Assembly: GCF_000517625.1 (NCBI RefSeq)
Contig: NZ_CP007058.1
Span: 1 to 64,000, forward strand
DNA: 64,000 bases
Direction of reading: 5' to 3'
DNA from: Halostagnicola larsenii XH-48
GTDB taxonomy: Archaea > Halobacteriota > Halobacteria > Halobacteriales > Natrialbaceae
Below are positions 43,421-51,946 of the stretch, one piece after another (within the stretch, counting starts at the first letter, position 1; each line of letters starts with the position of its first letter). Below the pieces are notes generated by a model. It searched no databases and was not told the origin of the DNA. It worked only from the letters and a program-made list of their open reading frames with translations. Position numbers and translations under genes: made by a program.

Positions 43421-44194
43421 ATGGCCCCAGAGATACTCAGTACACTAATACCGATATCCTTTGGGTTGTTCTTTGTGGGAGTTGGCTGTCACGTCATAAA
43501 TATTGGTCGCAAGCAATATGCACGGAGTGATCGGATTACAGACACCAATACGACATCTATTAATGGTCTCGAGCCAGGGACGGTTGAGGTTGAAGGGATT
43601 GCTCATCCCGCTGAGGATGCAACAGTAAGAAAATCCCCGATAGAAATGAATGATGCATTAGTAACTCGTGTTAAGGTTGAGAAGAATACCGGTGGTGAGG
43701 GGACAAACTGGAAAATCATTCACGAAGAAACGATCAGTGAGCCACTGATCGTCGACGATGGGACCGGTGAGATCCGAGTTGAATTCCCCGTTGATGGAGA
43801 ATTGGTCGTTGAGCAGATGCACACAGAGGTTCACAGTGGACACGAGCCTCCAGAGCGGATTCAGCGATATGTCGAGACCGAACCGAATGTTGATGAAGCC
43901 CCAAGACGCCGCTACGGTCCAGTGGGTGTCGGGGAACATCGGCGCTACACGGAAGAAGTAATCGAACCCGGGGAGAACGTCTACGTGCTCGGAACCGCTC
44001 GTGAGATACAGGGTAGCGGGAGTGAACAGCAGTATCTAGTCGACGAACCAACGGAAGCCGGGGATTTTATCCTCTCAGATAAATCCAAGGACGAGCTAGT
44101 ACAACAACTGAAACAGATCGGGATTAAACGGTTAGCTGCCGGGGGATTATTCGTATTCATCGGCACACTGTGCATAAGCTGGCCCTGGCTGTAG
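43421..44194 (+). CDS. GIDE-domain membrane protein
   Basis: A 257-residue protein with one hydrophobic helix at each end (IPISFGLFFVGVGCHVI near 9-27 and LAAGGLFVFIGTLCISWPWL at the C-terminus) and a central soluble domain: TVEVEGIAHPAEDATVRKSP, WKIIHEETISEPLIVDDGTG, EEVIEPGENVYVLGTAREIQ. This is the GIDE domain found in mitochondrial MUL1-type ligases, here without a RING. Role in haloarchaea is unknown. Its GC content and codon use are somewhat lower than in neighbours, and it is bracketed by an IS and a related 186-base element, suggesting acquisition by transfer. Confidence 0.75.
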   Translation: MAPEILSTLIPISFGLFFVGVGCHVINIGRKQYARSDRITDTNTTSINGLEPGTVEVEGIAHPAEDATVRKSPIEMNDALVTRVKVEKNTGGEGTNWKIIHEETISEPLIVDDGTGEIRVEFPVDGELVVEQMHTEVHSGHEPPERIQRYVETEPNVDEAPRRRYGPVGVGEHRRYTEEVIEPGENVYVLGTAREIQGSGSEQQYLVDEPTEAGDFILSDKSKDELVQQLKQIGIKRLAAGGLFVFIGTLCISWPWL

Positions 44195-44218
44195 GGTAAT
44201 ACCACTATTCAGGGTCAA

Positions 44219-44404
44219 TACTCTGGTGAATCACTAGACGGCGTCCGGATTGGGGTTAAGATTCGGAGGATCGTAGCGAAAATCTTCTTGTGCTCGTTCT
44301 CAGCGGTAGCTATCTCCGCAACAACCTCGATTGGCCCTTGTCGAGGGCGGTTACAACGCACGCTCACCAGCCGAACCGACGCCCTATAGCGGTTCACCAG
44401 AGCC
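44219..44404. mobile_element. 186-base MITE related to the nearby IS5-type element
   Basis: Left end (TA)CTCTGGTGAATCACTAGA at 44219 and right end TAGCGGTTCACCAGAGCC at 44387-44404 are inverted copies of each other and match the left terminus of the insertion sequence at 42380 (GGCTCTGGTGAATCGCTAGA). No gene inside. It is thus a non-autonomous derivative or solo-end remnant of that family. Confidence 0.7.
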
Positions 44405-44509
44405 CTCTTTTTCAATATATTCCGGCGCGCTATGACTGTAATCGGATATTTAAAGCAAAGTATAGAACATCTGCCATATGGTCATCGCATTTTGCGAATT
44501 CGGACGATG

Positions 44510-45037
44510 TCAAGCGTTTTGTTTCGCGAACCGTTCGCGAACCTTCTCCATCTTGGGGGCCGCGTGCATCGAACAATAGGCGTCGTTCGGATTTTTCTCG
44601 AAGTAGTTCTGATGTTTTGGTTCCGCCTCGTAGAAGGTATCGAGCAGTTCTATTTCCGTCACGATCGGATCGTCGTAGCCGCCTTCAGCCTCGAGCGCTT
44701 CGACGAACGAGTGTGCCTGCTCGAGTTGCTCGTCGTCGTGGGCGTAAATCGCCGAGCGATACTGCGATCCGACGTCTGGGCCTTCGCGGTCGCGAGTCGT
44801 CGGATTGTGGATCGTAAAGAACACCTCGAGAAGCTTCTCGTAGCCTACCGTCTCCGGATCGTATTCCAACTGGACGACCTCCGCGTGTCCCGTCGTTCCG
44901 GAACAGACCGCTCGATAGGTCGGGTCCTCGGTGTCGCCACCAGCGTAGCCTGAGGTCGCCGACTCGACCCCCTCGAGTTGCTCGAACGCGGCTTCGACAC
45001 ACCAGAAACAACCGCCGCCGAATGTCGCTTTGGCCAT
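44510..45037 (-). CDS. msrA: peptide-methionine (S)-S-oxide reductase
   Basis: Repairs methionine S-sulfoxide in proteins. The catalytic motif GGGCFWCVEAAF places the nucleophile at Cys10; GYAGGDTEDPTYRAVCSGTT and GHAEVVQLEYDP are family blocks, and a resolving Cys occurs in NDAYCSMHAAPK near the C-terminus. 175 residues, the normal size. Monocistronic, facing the ribD-like gene in tandem 81 bases away. Confidence 0.96.
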   Translation of the reverse strand: MAKATFGGGCFWCVEAAFEQLEGVESATSGYAGGDTEDPTYRAVCSGTTGHAEVVQLEYDPETVGYEKLLEVFFTIHNPTTRDREGPDVGSQYRSAIYAHDDEQLEQAHSFVEALEAEGGYDDPIVTEIELLDTFYEAEPKHQNYFEKNPNDAYCSMHAAPKMEKVRERFAKQNA

Positions 45038-45117
45038 ACGACTCGTTCGCGTTCGACGAGGAAAGATGTGACGGGTCGATCAGCACACTCCCGATCGATC
45101 TCGACGGCTACAGGCGC

Positions 45118-45780
45118 TCAGTACTGGACCGCCCAGCTCAGCACCACCCCGTCGTCCAGTTCTTCGAGTCCCTCGAGCGAGAGTTCGGGATAGTTCTCGA
45201 CGAAGCCGTCACCGTCGGTAAGCGTCGGCGCATCACGCCCACCGATGAGTTGCGGGCCGACGAAGACCGTCAATTCGTCGACCAGTCCATCGTCCAGCAG
45301 CGAGAAGATGAGTTCGCCGCCGCCTTCGACCATGATCTGCTCGAGGCCGTGTTGTTGGAGGGTCGCGAACGCACGCAACAGGTCGACGCGGTCGTCTCCC
45401 GCCGTGACGAGCGTCGCCTGATTGGAGAGATCCATCCGTCGTTCGACTGGGGCGTTCTCGCTGACACAGAGATACGTCTCAGCTTCATCGTCGACGACTC
45501 GAGCGTCCGGTGGTGTACGTGCCTTCGAATCGACGACGACGCGAGCAGGGTTCGCCGTTTGGCCGTTCTCGAGACGCTGTTCGCGACGGCCGCTGTCTTT
45601 GACGGTGAGACGCGGATCGTCTGCAAGTACCGTTCCGATACCGACGACGACGGCATCGCTCTCGGCGCGGAGGCGGTCGACCCGTTCGAAGTCCTCGTCT
45701 CCGCTGATCGTCACCTGCTCGCGGCGTCTCGAGGACAGTTTGCCATCCGCGCTCATCGCGGCGTTGACGACGACGTGCAT
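45118..45780 (-). CDS. 2,5-diamino-6-(ribosylamino)pyrimidinone 5'-phosphate reductase
   Basis: NAD(P)H-dependent reductase of archaeal riboflavin synthesis (RibD C-terminal family, Rib7-like), acting on the ribosyl side chain before deamination. Blocks are VVVNAAMSADGKLSSRRREQ, RAESDAVVVGIGTVLADDPR, and IMVEGGGELIFSLLDDGLVD followed by FVGPQLIGGRDAPTL, the nucleotide-binding and substrate regions of this family. 220 residues, typical. In tandem with msrA but likely independent. Confidence 0.93.
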   Translation of the reverse strand: MHVVVNAAMSADGKLSSRRREQVTISGDEDFERVDRLRAESDAVVVGIGTVLADDPRLTVKDSGRREQRLENGQTANPARVVVDSKARTPPDARVVDDEAETYLCVSENAPVERRMDLSNQATLVTAGDDRVDLLRAFATLQQHGLEQIMVEGGGELIFSLLDDGLVDELTVFVGPQLIGGRDAPTLTDGDGFVENYPELSLEGLEELDDGVVLSWAVQY

Positions 45781-45876
45781 ACCCGTCTTCTAACGCGTCC
45801 GGTAAAGAATCCAGTGCACATCCGAACCGAAAAACCGGGGAGGTTTTGATGGGTACCTGCCAAGGAACGAACGAAT

Positions 45877-46092
45877 ATGGCACAGGACTCCGATGACGGG
45901 CCGTCCGTCCCGATCGTCTGCGACCAGTGTGAGACGACGGCTCGAGTGCCCCTCCCTGAACTCGCGGAGACGCTCGAGGGACACAACGACCGATTACACG
46001 ATGGCGAGGAACGGGCGGTCGTCGACCCCGCCGTTGCGGATTCGTTAGCCGATCTGATCGCCGACGATCTGGGGCTGTTAGACGGTGCGTGA
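45877..46092 (+). CDS. small zinc-finger-like haloarchaeal protein
   Basis: A 71-residue acidic protein with a Cys-x2-Cys pair (IVCDQCETTARVPL) and a later GHNDRLH giving two His, a possible C2H2 zinc site; the C-terminal half is helical and acidic (DPAVADSLADLIADDLGLL). Composition is fully haloarchaeal. Function unknown; proteins of this size are often regulators or adaptors. Confidence 0.68.
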   Translation: MAQDSDDGPSVPIVCDQCETTARVPLPELAETLEGHNDRLHDGEERAVVDPAVADSLADLIADDLGLLDGA

Positions 46093-46336
46093 TCGCTCGA
46101 GATCAGCCTTCGAACCACGAGCGAACTCGAGGCGTTTCGTCGACTCGATGACCGTTGACGGAGCCACCCCATAAATTTCAAGATGGTCCAGTTGGAAGGG
46201 CTATCGTACTGATGGACACCTCCGTATACGGGACTACTTTAATCACCTCTCTTACCGTACGTTGCTAACTATGGCAGGATGTGCTTGCAACTCATTGTAT
46301 GGAATCTCTACTGTACCACCAACATGAATACGTACT

Positions 46337-48109
46337 ATGTCTGACCTGATTGGTGACCGAATAAGCAGGCGAACGGCGCTGGTGGCGGGTGGTGGCGTTA
46401 TCGCCGGCACGATTGGTGGGAGTGCATTACACCGGATAACCACAGACAATACCACCAATCAGGTTTCGGTAACGATCCTCTCGCTTCCGGCGGACAACGA
46501 TCAGCGGAGCAGTGAGATCGCTCGGGAGTTCGAGAAGAACCTCCGGGCGGTCGGGATCAACGCCAGTATCGAACCCCGTTCCGAAGCCGAGTTACTGCGC
46601 GCGATTTTGCTCGAGCACGACTTCGATTGTTACGTCACCCGCCGTCGCAGTGACCACGATCCGGACTTCCTCTATGAGATGTTTCATTCGTCGTACGATC
46701 CCGAGGCGGGCTGGCAAAATCCGTTCGGATTCACCAACCCCCAGGTGGACGAACTACTCGAACAACAGCGTTCGATGGACGGCGACGAGCGGACGGAGAC
46801 TGTCAACGAACTACTAAACAAGTTAGCGCAGACACACCCGATCGTTCCGATCTGTGTCTCCGCTGAACGCCGAGTCGTCAGAACGGATCGATTCGACGGG
46901 TGGGATGATCACTCCCTCGAAAGTCGGCTCGGATACCTCGGCCTCGAGCCAAACGCTTACGAGTGGTCAGATGGAGAGGACGTGGTGCTAACGGCCATCC
47001 TCACCGATACTCGGGCAACCAAGAATCTTAATCCGCTGACGGCAACCCATCACGATAAGGGGACGTTCGTTGATCTCCTCTATGATTCTCTCGCAGTCGA
47101 GGACGATGGAGAAATTCGGCCGTGGCTCGCCGAATCGTGGGAGTGGGACGGCGCTGTCGCCACCGTTTACCTCCGAACGGGGTGTCAGTTTCACGACGAC
47201 CATCCGGTCACTGCCCGGGACGTCGAGTTCACCTACGAGTTCCTCGCGGACACCTCTCTCGGGGAGCAAGACGCGCACTCACCGACGCCGAGATATCGCG
47301 GCCTCGTAGACGCCGTCGAGCGAGTCTCCGCCGTCGACGACCACACGGTTCAGATCCGTATCGATGCGCACGCCGACATCGGTGAACGTGCGTTCACGAT
47401 CCCAATCCTCCCGAGACACGTCTGGGAACCCGAGGTCAGTAACCGACTCGAGAACGGACAGGAACCGACGCAAGGGACCTGGGAGATCGTGACGGCCGAT
47501 TCGATTCCGAAAATCGGGAGCGGTCCATACGCCTTCGTCAATCAAGAGCCGCGCTCGTCGCTCCAATTCGAGCGCTTCGATCAGCACTTCACGCGCCGTG
47601 AGAGCGTCGACCTCCCGGAACCGACTCCCGACGAACTCGTGTTTCTAGTCGGACTCAACAGTGGACTGGTAATGAGCGAACTTCAGGACGGGAACGCGGA
47701 TATGACGGCGTCACGGATGGCAGTAGGAGAGATCGGCGATACCAGTGATCGCTCTCTCGAACTCATCGAACCAGCGACGCCACGGTTCTACCACGTCGGG
47801 TTCAACGTCAGGAACGCACCGTTCAGTAGTCCGAACTTCCGCGAAGTCATCGCGAGCCTGATCGACCGGGAGTCTCTCGTTTCGGAAATTTTCAACGGAC
47901 AAGCCACCCCGACCGTCACCCCGGTAACTGACGAGTGGACGCCGGAGGACCTCGAGTGGGACGGAGAGGCACCGTACGCACCCTTTTTCCGTAAGAGTGA
48001 TGAAACAGGGGACGAAGATTCAGGTAATCTCGACGTGGAACAGGTAAAACGCGCCTTCGAACGGTATGGCTTTCAGTACAGCGACGACGGCGAGCGTCTG
48101 GTGAGATAG
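46337..48109 (+). CDS. oligopeptide-type (SBP family 5) binding protein, apparently circularly permuted
   Basis: A 590-residue protein with a twin-arginine-like signal (SRRTALVAGGGVIAGTIGGS, no lipobox Cys). Residues 42-205 (SEIAREFEKNLRAVGINASI, HDFDCYVTRRRSDHDPDFLY, FTNPQVDELLEQQRSMDGDE, HPIVPICVSAERRVVRTDRF) correspond to the C-terminal lobe segment of DppA/OppA-type proteins. Residues 215-590 (TDTRATKNLNPLTATHHDKG, LAESWEWDGAVATVYLRTGC, IGSGPYAFVN, FREVIASLIDRESLVSEIFN) match the N-terminal and middle parts, and the protein stops where the C-terminal lobe would begin. No permease or ATPase genes follow; a PAP2 phosphatase does, 2 bases later. Confidence 0.85.
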   Translation: MSDLIGDRISRRTALVAGGGVIAGTIGGSALHRITTDNTTNQVSVTILSLPADNDQRSSEIAREFEKNLRAVGINASIEPRSEAELLRAILLEHDFDCYVTRRRSDHDPDFLYEMFHSSYDPEAGWQNPFGFTNPQVDELLEQQRSMDGDERTETVNELLNKLAQTHPIVPICVSAERRVVRTDRFDGWDDHSLESRLGYLGLEPNAYEWSDGEDVVLTAILTDTRATKNLNPLTATHHDKGTFVDLLYDSLAVEDDGEIRPWLAESWEWDGAVATVYLRTGCQFHDDHPVTARDVEFTYEFLADTSLGEQDAHSPTPRYRGLVDAVERVSAVDDHTVQIRIDAHADIGERAFTIPILPRHVWEPEVSNRLENGQEPTQGTWEIVTADSIPKIGSGPYAFVNQEPRSSLQFERFDQHFTRRESVDLPEPTPDELVFLVGLNSGLVMSELQDGNADMTASRMAVGEIGDTSDRSLELIEPATPRFYHVGFNVRNAPFSSPNFREVIASLIDRESLVSEIFNGQATPTVTPVTDEWTPEDLEWDGEAPYAPFFRKSDETGDEDSGNLDVEQVKRAFERYGFQYSDDGERLVR

Positions 48110-48111
48110 CT

Positions 48112-49131
48112 GTGCTCGTCGAACTGTTAACACAGTTAGTGGTCGTCGTAGCGCTTTTACTCGCTATTTTCATTCCTCTCTGTATCGGTTGGGGCCGAAT
48201 CAAGCGGACTCGACAGGAGTGGCAGAGCCGACTGCGTCAGTCGACTCCCGTCGCTGCCATAGTGGTCGTCGTGTTACTCATAAATCGGTTCGCTCGTCCG
48301 CGACTTCCAGATCTGTCCTGGGCAATCGACTGGAATCTAACGCCGGTATTCTATGCCATCGAAGGTGAGGCGGTCGTCTGGTTCCAAGCGTTCGCTAGCC
48401 CAGCGCTTACGCAGTACTTCTCGTTCATTTATATCTACGGGTACGCTTTCATGCTGATTTTCCCAGTGATCGCGTATTTCGCGCTGTCGGACACATACCC
48501 GCTCAGGAAACTGTTGTCAGCGTACGCACTGAACTACGTTATCGGACTCGTCATCTACTTGCTCGTGGTCGCGTACGGGCCTCGAAACCTAATGCCGGAG
48601 ATGATCGAAACCGCGCTGTACGACTTCAATCCGCAATACCAGTCGCTCACCAGCGAAGTAAACCACAACACTAACGTCTTCCCGTCGTTGCACACGTCTC
48701 TTTCCGCGACTATCGCGCTGTTTGCGTACCGAACCAGGCGGTCGTACCCGATCTGGTTCGTCGTCTCAGTCCCACTGGCGGTGAGCGTCGCCATTTCGAC
48801 GATGTATCTCGGCATCCACTGGGCGATCGATGTCGCCGGGGGGATCGTGTTGGCACTCGTCACTGTGAAAGCGTCCGACCAACTCGTTGGCCGGTGGTCT
48901 CTCTCAGAAGACTTCGGAATCGATCTCGAGGCGTACGAGAGCCGACTCAAAAGAACCCTCGGCAGAGATGACCAACTCGACACGAACGACCGTATGTCGG
49001 AATCCGTATCGGAGGCCGATGCGCAAACAGATTCGAGACCCGACACGTCTGGGGTCGATCGACCCGCAGAATTGGAGCGGACGACTCAATCCGGTGCTGG
49101 CAACGAAAACGGCGAGAACGACAAAATCTAA
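48112..49131 (+). CDS. PAP2-family membrane phosphatase
   Basis: A 339-residue protein with six or more helices and the lipid-phosphatase motifs: PSLHTS at residues 191-196 and YLGIHWAIDVAGG with His236 and Asp240; the first motif (normally KxxxxxxRP) is represented by VAYGPRNL only, so it is of the divergent inositol-phosphoceramide-synthase/AglR-like kind. It may remove phosphate from a lipid carrier or transfer a head group. The C-terminal 75 residues are acidic and disordered. GTG start 2 bases after the binding-protein gene, so the two are one operon. Confidence 0.85.
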   Translation: MLVELLTQLVVVVALLLAIFIPLCIGWGRIKRTRQEWQSRLRQSTPVAAIVVVVLLINRFARPRLPDLSWAIDWNLTPVFYAIEGEAVVWFQAFASPALTQYFSFIYIYGYAFMLIFPVIAYFALSDTYPLRKLLSAYALNYVIGLVIYLLVVAYGPRNLMPEMIETALYDFNPQYQSLTSEVNHNTNVFPSLHTSLSATIALFAYRTRRSYPIWFVVSVPLAVSVAISTMYLGIHWAIDVAGGIVLALVTVKASDQLVGRWSLSEDFGIDLEAYESRLKRTLGRDDQLDTNDRMSESVSEADAQTDSRPDTSGVDRPAELERTTQSGAGNENGENDKI

Positions 49132-49157
49132 GACGTAGGCTGAGGGAACAAGAAAAG

Positions 49158-49179
49158 CCACGGATCACCCGACCCGTGG
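49158..49179 (+). terminator. hairpin CCACGG/CCGTGG after the PAP2 gene
   Basis: Six-base perfect stem with a 10-base loop, 27 bases after the PAP2 stop; it may end the binding-protein/PAP2 transcript. Confidence 0.35.
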
Positions 49180-49407
49180 TCGTTTACTCCTCGGTCCCGG
49201 CATTAATGTCACCCGAACACAAGTCTGTTCCAGTTCTGACGCCCGATCGCGAACTATCTCAGTCGACGCCGACATGTCGGGACTGCGACGCTCCTACCGA
49301 TTCGAACGGTTCGATCAGACACTCCGTTTCAGTTTTAGAACGATGGCCACGGGATATATACGAGTCCCCCGAGAACGCTACGACCAACGTCAGTGGTCGA
49401 AGATACA

Positions 49408-50163
49408 ATGGAACGGGTACTCCGGCAGCGTCAGGATTTACTCGAGACGCTGGTCGACAATCCGTCTACCAAGCCAGAAATCGTCGACTGCATGTCGATC
49501 TCTCGATCGACCGTCGACCGGGGAATCGCCGATCTCATCGAACGCGGCTGCGTAGAGAAGGTTGAATCCCGGTTTCAACTGACAGATACGGGTCGGCTGG
49601 CACTCGAGGCTCGACTCCAGTACGAAGCAACTATCGACCAGATTCAGGCTGTCGACCCCGTTTTGGATGGAGTCGATATCGAATCGATCTCGCTCGAGTT
49701 CCTCCGCGGGGCGACTGTCAACGTTGCCGATCCGAGACGGCCATGGAAGGTCCTCGATCAGAGCAGAGAACTCATTACCGATGCAGAGACGTTGTATGGG
49801 ACTGGTCCGGCAGTTTTTCAGAGATTCTTCGACGATATCTCTCGATCCGTCGAGAATCGCGGCCTCATCTGTGAACTCGTCATAGACGAAACGGTGTTCG
49901 ATTCGCTCGATTCGGCCCAGGTCGAGGCGTTACGAGAACTCATGAAACGGGGGGAGGGAACGCTACTTTTGACGGATCTGAACGACTCGTTCGCGATATG
50001 GATTCTCGAACTTCCAGACAGTGAATATGCGGGAATAACCGTTTACAGTTCGACTGGCTTCGAAGGCGTGATTTACAACGCCGCTCCGAACGCGGTATCG
50101 TGGGCCCGGACCCAGTACCAAAAGCGGAAAGCGTCAGCGGAACTCCTCTGGGACTTTCACTAG
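49408..50163 (+). CDS. helix-turn-helix regulator with FilR1-like (DUF1724-type) domain
   Basis: A 251-residue regulator. Winged helix at about 1-75: RQRQDLLETLVDNPSTKPEI, VDCMSISRSTVDRGIADLIE, then FQLTDTGRLALEARL. The rest (PRRPWKVLDQSRELITDAET, ELVIDETVFDSLDSAQVEAL, AIWILELPDSEYAGITVYSS) fits the FilR1-type effector domain common in archaeal regulators. ATG at 49408 preferred over a GTG five codons earlier. It follows the PAP2 gene by 276 bases; target unknown. Confidence 0.83.
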   Translation: MERVLRQRQDLLETLVDNPSTKPEIVDCMSISRSTVDRGIADLIERGCVEKVESRFQLTDTGRLALEARLQYEATIDQIQAVDPVLDGVDIESISLEFLRGATVNVADPRRPWKVLDQSRELITDAETLYGTGPAVFQRFFDDISRSVENRGLICELVIDETVFDSLDSAQVEALRELMKRGEGTLLLTDLNDSFAIWILELPDSEYAGITVYSSTGFEGVIYNAAPNAVSWARTQYQKRKASAELLWDFH

Positions 50164-50248
50164 TTCGCTTTCCAATCGAGGCGCCACCGAACGGCGTGTG
50201 ATTCGCCCGTTGCCCGATCCCCAGCGGGAGTGTGAGTCAACGATCACT

Positions 50249-50590
50249 TCACGACGAATCGGGCGAGGTTTCTTCCAGGCAGTGAACCTCGGTGTCGAAC
50301 CCGTCGTCGGTAATCGCGATCGTTATCCGGTCGACGACGGGGTAGTACAGTTTGCAGTGATTGCCATCACACTGCAGTTTCACCCGAGAGCCGATGAGAC
50401 CTGCATCCTCGAGGCTGTTGAGCCGTCGATAGATCGTCACCCTCGACCCGTCACAGCACTCGCGTAGTTGGGCTGCTGTCGACGGTCCCCGTTTGAGCGC
50501 CTCGAGGATTTCCATGGCGTATTCGTCGCTACACAGCGAGAGGGTGGCTTCGATTTCGATATCCGGTTCCTGTGTTTCCATCGTCTGCAT
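50249..50590 (-). CDS. ArsR-like winged-helix regulator
   Basis: A 113-residue protein: LCSDEYAMEILEALKRGPST, AAQLRECCDGSRVTIYRRLN, SLEDAGLIGSRVKLQCDGNH form a winged helix with a cysteine-containing turn (ECCDGS) and a further Cys in the wing, so thiol or metal sensing is possible though unproven. It is divergent from the CARF-like gene, sharing a 99-base AT-rich promoter region with repeats. Confidence 0.83.
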   Translation of the reverse strand: MQTMETQEPDIEIEATLSLCSDEYAMEILEALKRGPSTAAQLRECCDGSRVTIYRRLNSLEDAGLIGSRVKLQCDGNHCKLYYPVVDRITIAITDDGFDTEVHCLEETSPDSS

Positions 50591-50640
50591 GACAGCTTAT
50601 CGTACTGCGGGGGATATGTTCAATTCTATCCTATTACTAT

Positions 50641-50683
50641 CGATACAAACGATACAATTATAGTATTACTACTTTCAATACTA
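50641..50683. promoter_or_regulatory. operator-like repeats in the shared ArsR/CARF promoter
   Basis: Two direct copies of CGATACAA (50641-50648 and 50650-50657) and an inverted repeat TAGTATT (50661-50667) / AATACTA (50677-50683), the last ending 6 bases before the CARF-like ATG at 50690. The region is very AT-rich. Good candidates for sites of one of the two flanking regulators. Confidence 0.5.
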
Positions 50684-50689
50684 TCTATA

Positions 50690-51442
50690 ATGACATCCGA
50701 TACCGAACTCAGGTCGATCGTCGAAGTGCATATCGCCCCGCTCGGATACGAATTCGACCGAATCAAAGACCCCGTTCTCGAGTACAATGCCGATATATTG
50801 TACTTGCTCCGCGACAGACATCAAGAGCGCCTGGATTATCACAGAGAACTCGAGCAGACGCTCACAGACCACGGCGTCGCCGTGCACTTTCGGGAGATCG
50901 ACCTCGGCGACATGTACGACGTTCTTGGCGAGATCACGACCATCGCGGCCAGTTACGACGACGACATCGTTCGAGTCAACGTCTCGAGCGGACCGAAGCT
51001 GGCCGCCATCGGCGCAGCGCTGGCGTGTATGGCTGCGGATGCGAGCGGCTATCACGTCCATCCCGAATCACGGTCGCATCCGATCGACGAAACGCCGCGA
51101 ACGCAGGGAATGCGTCTGGCCGAACAGCTTCCCTCTTACCCCATCGAAACGCCGACTGAAGATCAGGTGCGGGTACTGAACTACATCGACGAAACTGATG
51201 ACCCGGCATACACGCCCAAAAAGAGCGATCTGATCACCTTCGCCGAAGAAGCCGAACTCGACTTCATGACGAAATCGACGCCCGCGAACGACAAAGCGAA
51301 ATTCGCACTCCTGAACAATCGCATCATCACGCCGCTGGTCGAGAACGGCTACGTGCAGGTCGAGTCAGTCGGCCGGTCAAAGCAAGTTTCCCTGACCGAA
51401 ACCGGCACGAACGCGTTGCGAGCGTTTCGACACAAATTGTAG
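50690..51442 (+). CDS. CARF-like/winged-helix regulator (DUF6293, HFX_2341 family)
   Basis: A 250-residue protein. The N-terminal domain (RSIVEVHIAPLGYEFDRIKD, ADILYLLRDRHQERLDYHRE, DLGDMYDVLGEITTIAASYD, VRVNVSSGPKLAAIGAALAC) has the Rossmann-like pattern and the SSGxK loop of CARF domains, which in other proteins bind cyclic or linear oligoadenylates. The C-terminal part (YTPKKSDLITFAEEAELDFM, NNRIITPLVENGYVQVESVG, QVSLTETGTNALRAF) is a winged helix. No CRISPR array or cas gene lies in the window. The ATG at 50690 is used because everything upstream is promoter-like. Confidence 0.85.
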   Translation: MTSDTELRSIVEVHIAPLGYEFDRIKDPVLEYNADILYLLRDRHQERLDYHRELEQTLTDHGVAVHFREIDLGDMYDVLGEITTIAASYDDDIVRVNVSSGPKLAAIGAALACMAADASGYHVHPESRSHPIDETPRTQGMRLAEQLPSYPIETPTEDQVRVLNYIDETDDPAYTPKKSDLITFAEEAELDFMTKSTPANDKAKFALLNNRIITPLVENGYVQVESVGRSKQVSLTETGTNALRAFRHKL

Positions 51443-51505
51443 GTGGCGGGTTTCGAGGCGGATTCACGAGAAAACTTCATTGCGTTTGCATTATATAGTA
51501 CTCGT

Positions 51506-51946
51506 ATGAGCCAGTCCCTCCACCGTTCGAAGTCGGTCGCAGTATCGGGAGTTGTCGGGCTCGCCCTCTGTATCTGTACGTTTGCCGTCCACATTTATCT
51601 GGCCGGTTTCGAGTACGACGCCGGACTCGCTTATGGGAACCTGAAACTCGGGTGGCTACTCGCGGGGTCCGTCCTTCTCGGAGCGATTCCAGCCCTCGCG
51701 TGGGTGCAATACCAACTCCGTACGCCGGTTCTCGTCGCCCTCGGAGGCTATCTGTTCCTCCTCGTCACTTCGTGGCCGAATATGATCGACTCCGCTCGTT
51801 CCGCCAGCGCAAGCGCCACCATAACGATGTTCGAACTGGTGCTCACTCTCTGGGTTCTTCCACTAGCTATCGCTCTCTTTTTCGGATTTGTCGAAAACTT
51901 GCTCCGGCCCACTATTGGGAGATTCATTTCTGTTAACAATGGCTAG
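51506..51946 (+). CDS. four-helix membrane protein of unknown function
   Basis: A 146-residue protein with about four helices (AVSGVVGLALCICTFAVHIY, GWLLAGSVLLGAIPALAWV, LVALGGYLFLLVTSW, MFELVLTLWVLPLAIALFFG). I recognise no family. The start MSQSLHRS at 51506 is chosen as the first Met before the first helix; a TATATAG only about 13 bases upstream is too close for a leaderless start, so the true promoter is elsewhere. Same direction as the CARF-like gene, 63 bases after it. Confidence 0.65.
   Translation: MSQSLHRSKSVAVSGVVGLALCICTFAVHIYLAGFEYDAGLAYGNLKLGWLLAGSVLLGAIPALAWVQYQLRTPVLVALGGYLFLLVTSWPNMIDSARSASASATITMFELVLTLWVLPLAIALFFGFVENLLRPTIGRFISVNNG

Noticed and set aside
49176-49565. 129-codon frame with a CRDC pair before the FilR1-type regulator
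   Set aside because: Overlaps the regulator's winged helix in another frame and lacks conserved character after the first 40 codons.
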